Position numbers and translations under genes: made by a program. The notes under the pieces were generated by a model. That model saw only the letters and a list, made by a program, of their open reading frames with translations, was not told where the DNA came from and ran no database searches. Of a stretch of 64,000 bases of DNA, positions 62,886 through 64,000 are shown one piece after another. The DNA comes from Chlorobiaceae bacterium. Its GTDB lineage: Bacteria; Bacteroidota; Chlorobiia; Chlorobiales; Chlorobiaceae. The number at the start of each line of letters is the position of its first letter. Positions within the stretch are counted from its first letter, which is position 1. The stretch covers positions 35,421-99,420 of the forward strand of contig JAAXVR010000005.1 of assembly GCA_013335405.1 (NCBI GenBank), read 5' to 3'.

Positions 62886-64000
62886 TCAGAAGATAACGCG
62901 AATATCACTTGCCGTCAACCCCGGATGTGATGAAGTTCCCAGAACGGCAACCAGGGTGGCGTCAGCTCCGCCGATACCATCCTGGTCATAATAGAGCCCC
63001 CCTGTCGACGAGTTGTAGATGAACCTGTCACTTTCATCATGGGCACTATCCGCTCCGGCTGCGGCATAAAGCTTATCCGAACCGAGGGAGCCGTTCACTC
63101 CGTCAAGCCCGTCAAAAACAGAAGAACTGATCTGGAGCTTGTCGGTTCCATGAACGAAATCGGTAATTGTATCGACGTTTTCAGAACCATACATCGTATT
63201 GAAAATAAATGTGTCCGTTCCGAATCCTCCCGTAAGCTTATCGTTGCCGAAACCACCCGAGATGAGGTCATTGCCGGCACCTCCGACCAGAATATTATCC
63301 CCGGCATTGCCGATCAGGGTGTTTGCCGAAGAGTTACCTGTGCCGTTGATATCTTCCCAACCTGTCTGGGTGAGATTTTCCACATTGGCGCCAAGCGTAT
63401 AAGAGATGTTCGCCAGAACGGTATCCATACCCTGATTCAAGCTTTCCTTTATCATATCACCCGGACTTCCCACGATATAGGTATCGTTTCCGGCCCCCCC
63501 CTGCATGGTATCGTTGCCAATACCGCCATCGAGGACATTGTTGCCGCTGTTGCCGGTTATCGCATTATTCATGGAGTTGCCGGTTCCATTGATCGAAGCT
63601 GTTCCGGTCAGAGTAAGGTTTTCCACATTCGCACCAAGGACGAACGAAATACCTGATTTGACAATATCATTGCCATCACCTGCTTTTTCCGTAACGAAAT
63701 CGCCAATGCTGTCCACGATATAGGTGTCGTCCCCCTTGCCGCCTTGCATGCTGAAATCACCACCGTTTCCGCTGATGGTGTCGTTTCCGCCGGAACCTTT
63801 TTTCACATTCCGGTTGTCATCTTCTTCTTCGTGTTCTCCGTCTTGTTCTCCATCATCATCACTAATTTGTACAGGGGCGGGTGCCGTGGTAAAATCATAG
63901 GTCGTCGTACCTGTATAGCTGTTCCCGGCAAGATCCCTGACCGATCCAGAATCGATCGTCACGAAATACTGCGTCCCGTATGCAAGATTGGCTGTCGGAT
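62886..64000 (-). CDS. RTX/hemolysin-type calcium-binding repeat protein, C-terminal part (5' end beyond window)
   Basis: GGxGxD nonapeptides (GGIGNDTMQGGAGNDTYIVG, GGAGNDLISGGFGNDKLTGGFGTDTF), NVENLTLTGTASINGTGN modules, C-terminal LTASDIRVIF; frame stays open to the window edge with an Ig-like segment FVTIDSGSVRDLAGNSYTG. Confidence 0.9.
   Translation of the reverse strand, partial: PTANLAYGTQYFVTIDSGSVRDLAGNSYTGTTTYDFTTAPAPVQISDDDGEQDGEHEEEDDNRNVKKGSGGNDTISGNGGDFSMQGGKGDDTYIVDSIGDFVTEKAGDGNDIVKSGISFVLGANVENLTLTGTASINGTGNSMNNAITGNSGNNVLDGGIGNDTMQGGAGNDTYIVGSPGDMIKESLNQGMDTVLANISYTLGANVENLTQTGWEDINGTGNSSANTLIGNAGDNILVGGAGNDLISGGFGNDKLTGGFGTDTFIFNTMYGSENVDTITDFVHGTDKLQISSSVFDGLDGVNGSLGSDKLYAAAGADSAHDESDRFIYNSSTGGLYYDQDGIGGADATLVAVLGTSSHPGLTASDIRVIF

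Noticed and set aside
63199-63723. Repetitive DNA that could look like a repeat array
   Set aside because: Periodicity is explained by in-frame RTX and NVENL protein modules; no CRISPR-like identical repeats with unique spacers.

Overview
The window is chromosomal DNA from a green sulfur bacterium (Chlorobiaceae). This rests on a P840 reaction-centre pscA gene, the start of pscB, a CsmB-like chlorosome envelope protein, and an SdhA/SdhB/HdrB-like succinate dehydrogenase or fumarate reductase. Most of the window is ordinary housekeeping sequence: dapF, gdh, mutL, cinA, thrA/thrB/thrC, atpA/atpG, hemE, ribH, gmhA, kup, dsbD and one tRNA-Arg(CCT). The most interesting parts are: (1) an apparent operon under a CsoR/CstR-family repressor, consisting of TolC, a strikingly short adaptor, an RND pump, a small Cys-containing protein and an MBL-fold hydrolase; its regulator has Cys-Asn-Cys residues, which suggests persulfide sensing rather than copper, and a perfect TATACCC-N5-GGGTATA operator candidate lies upstream; (2) a putative MurNAc salvage cluster (AmgK-like, MurU-like, NamZ/DUF1343, SSS symporter); (3) four tandem paralogous small beta-barrel proteins, each with its own terminator hairpin; (4) an apparent frameshifted DUF3570-like remnant beside apbE; (5) a two-block pentapeptide-repeat protein; and (6) a partial RTX protein at the right edge. 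No CRISPR array, transposase or rRNA was seen. Product names come from reading the translations; no database search was run.
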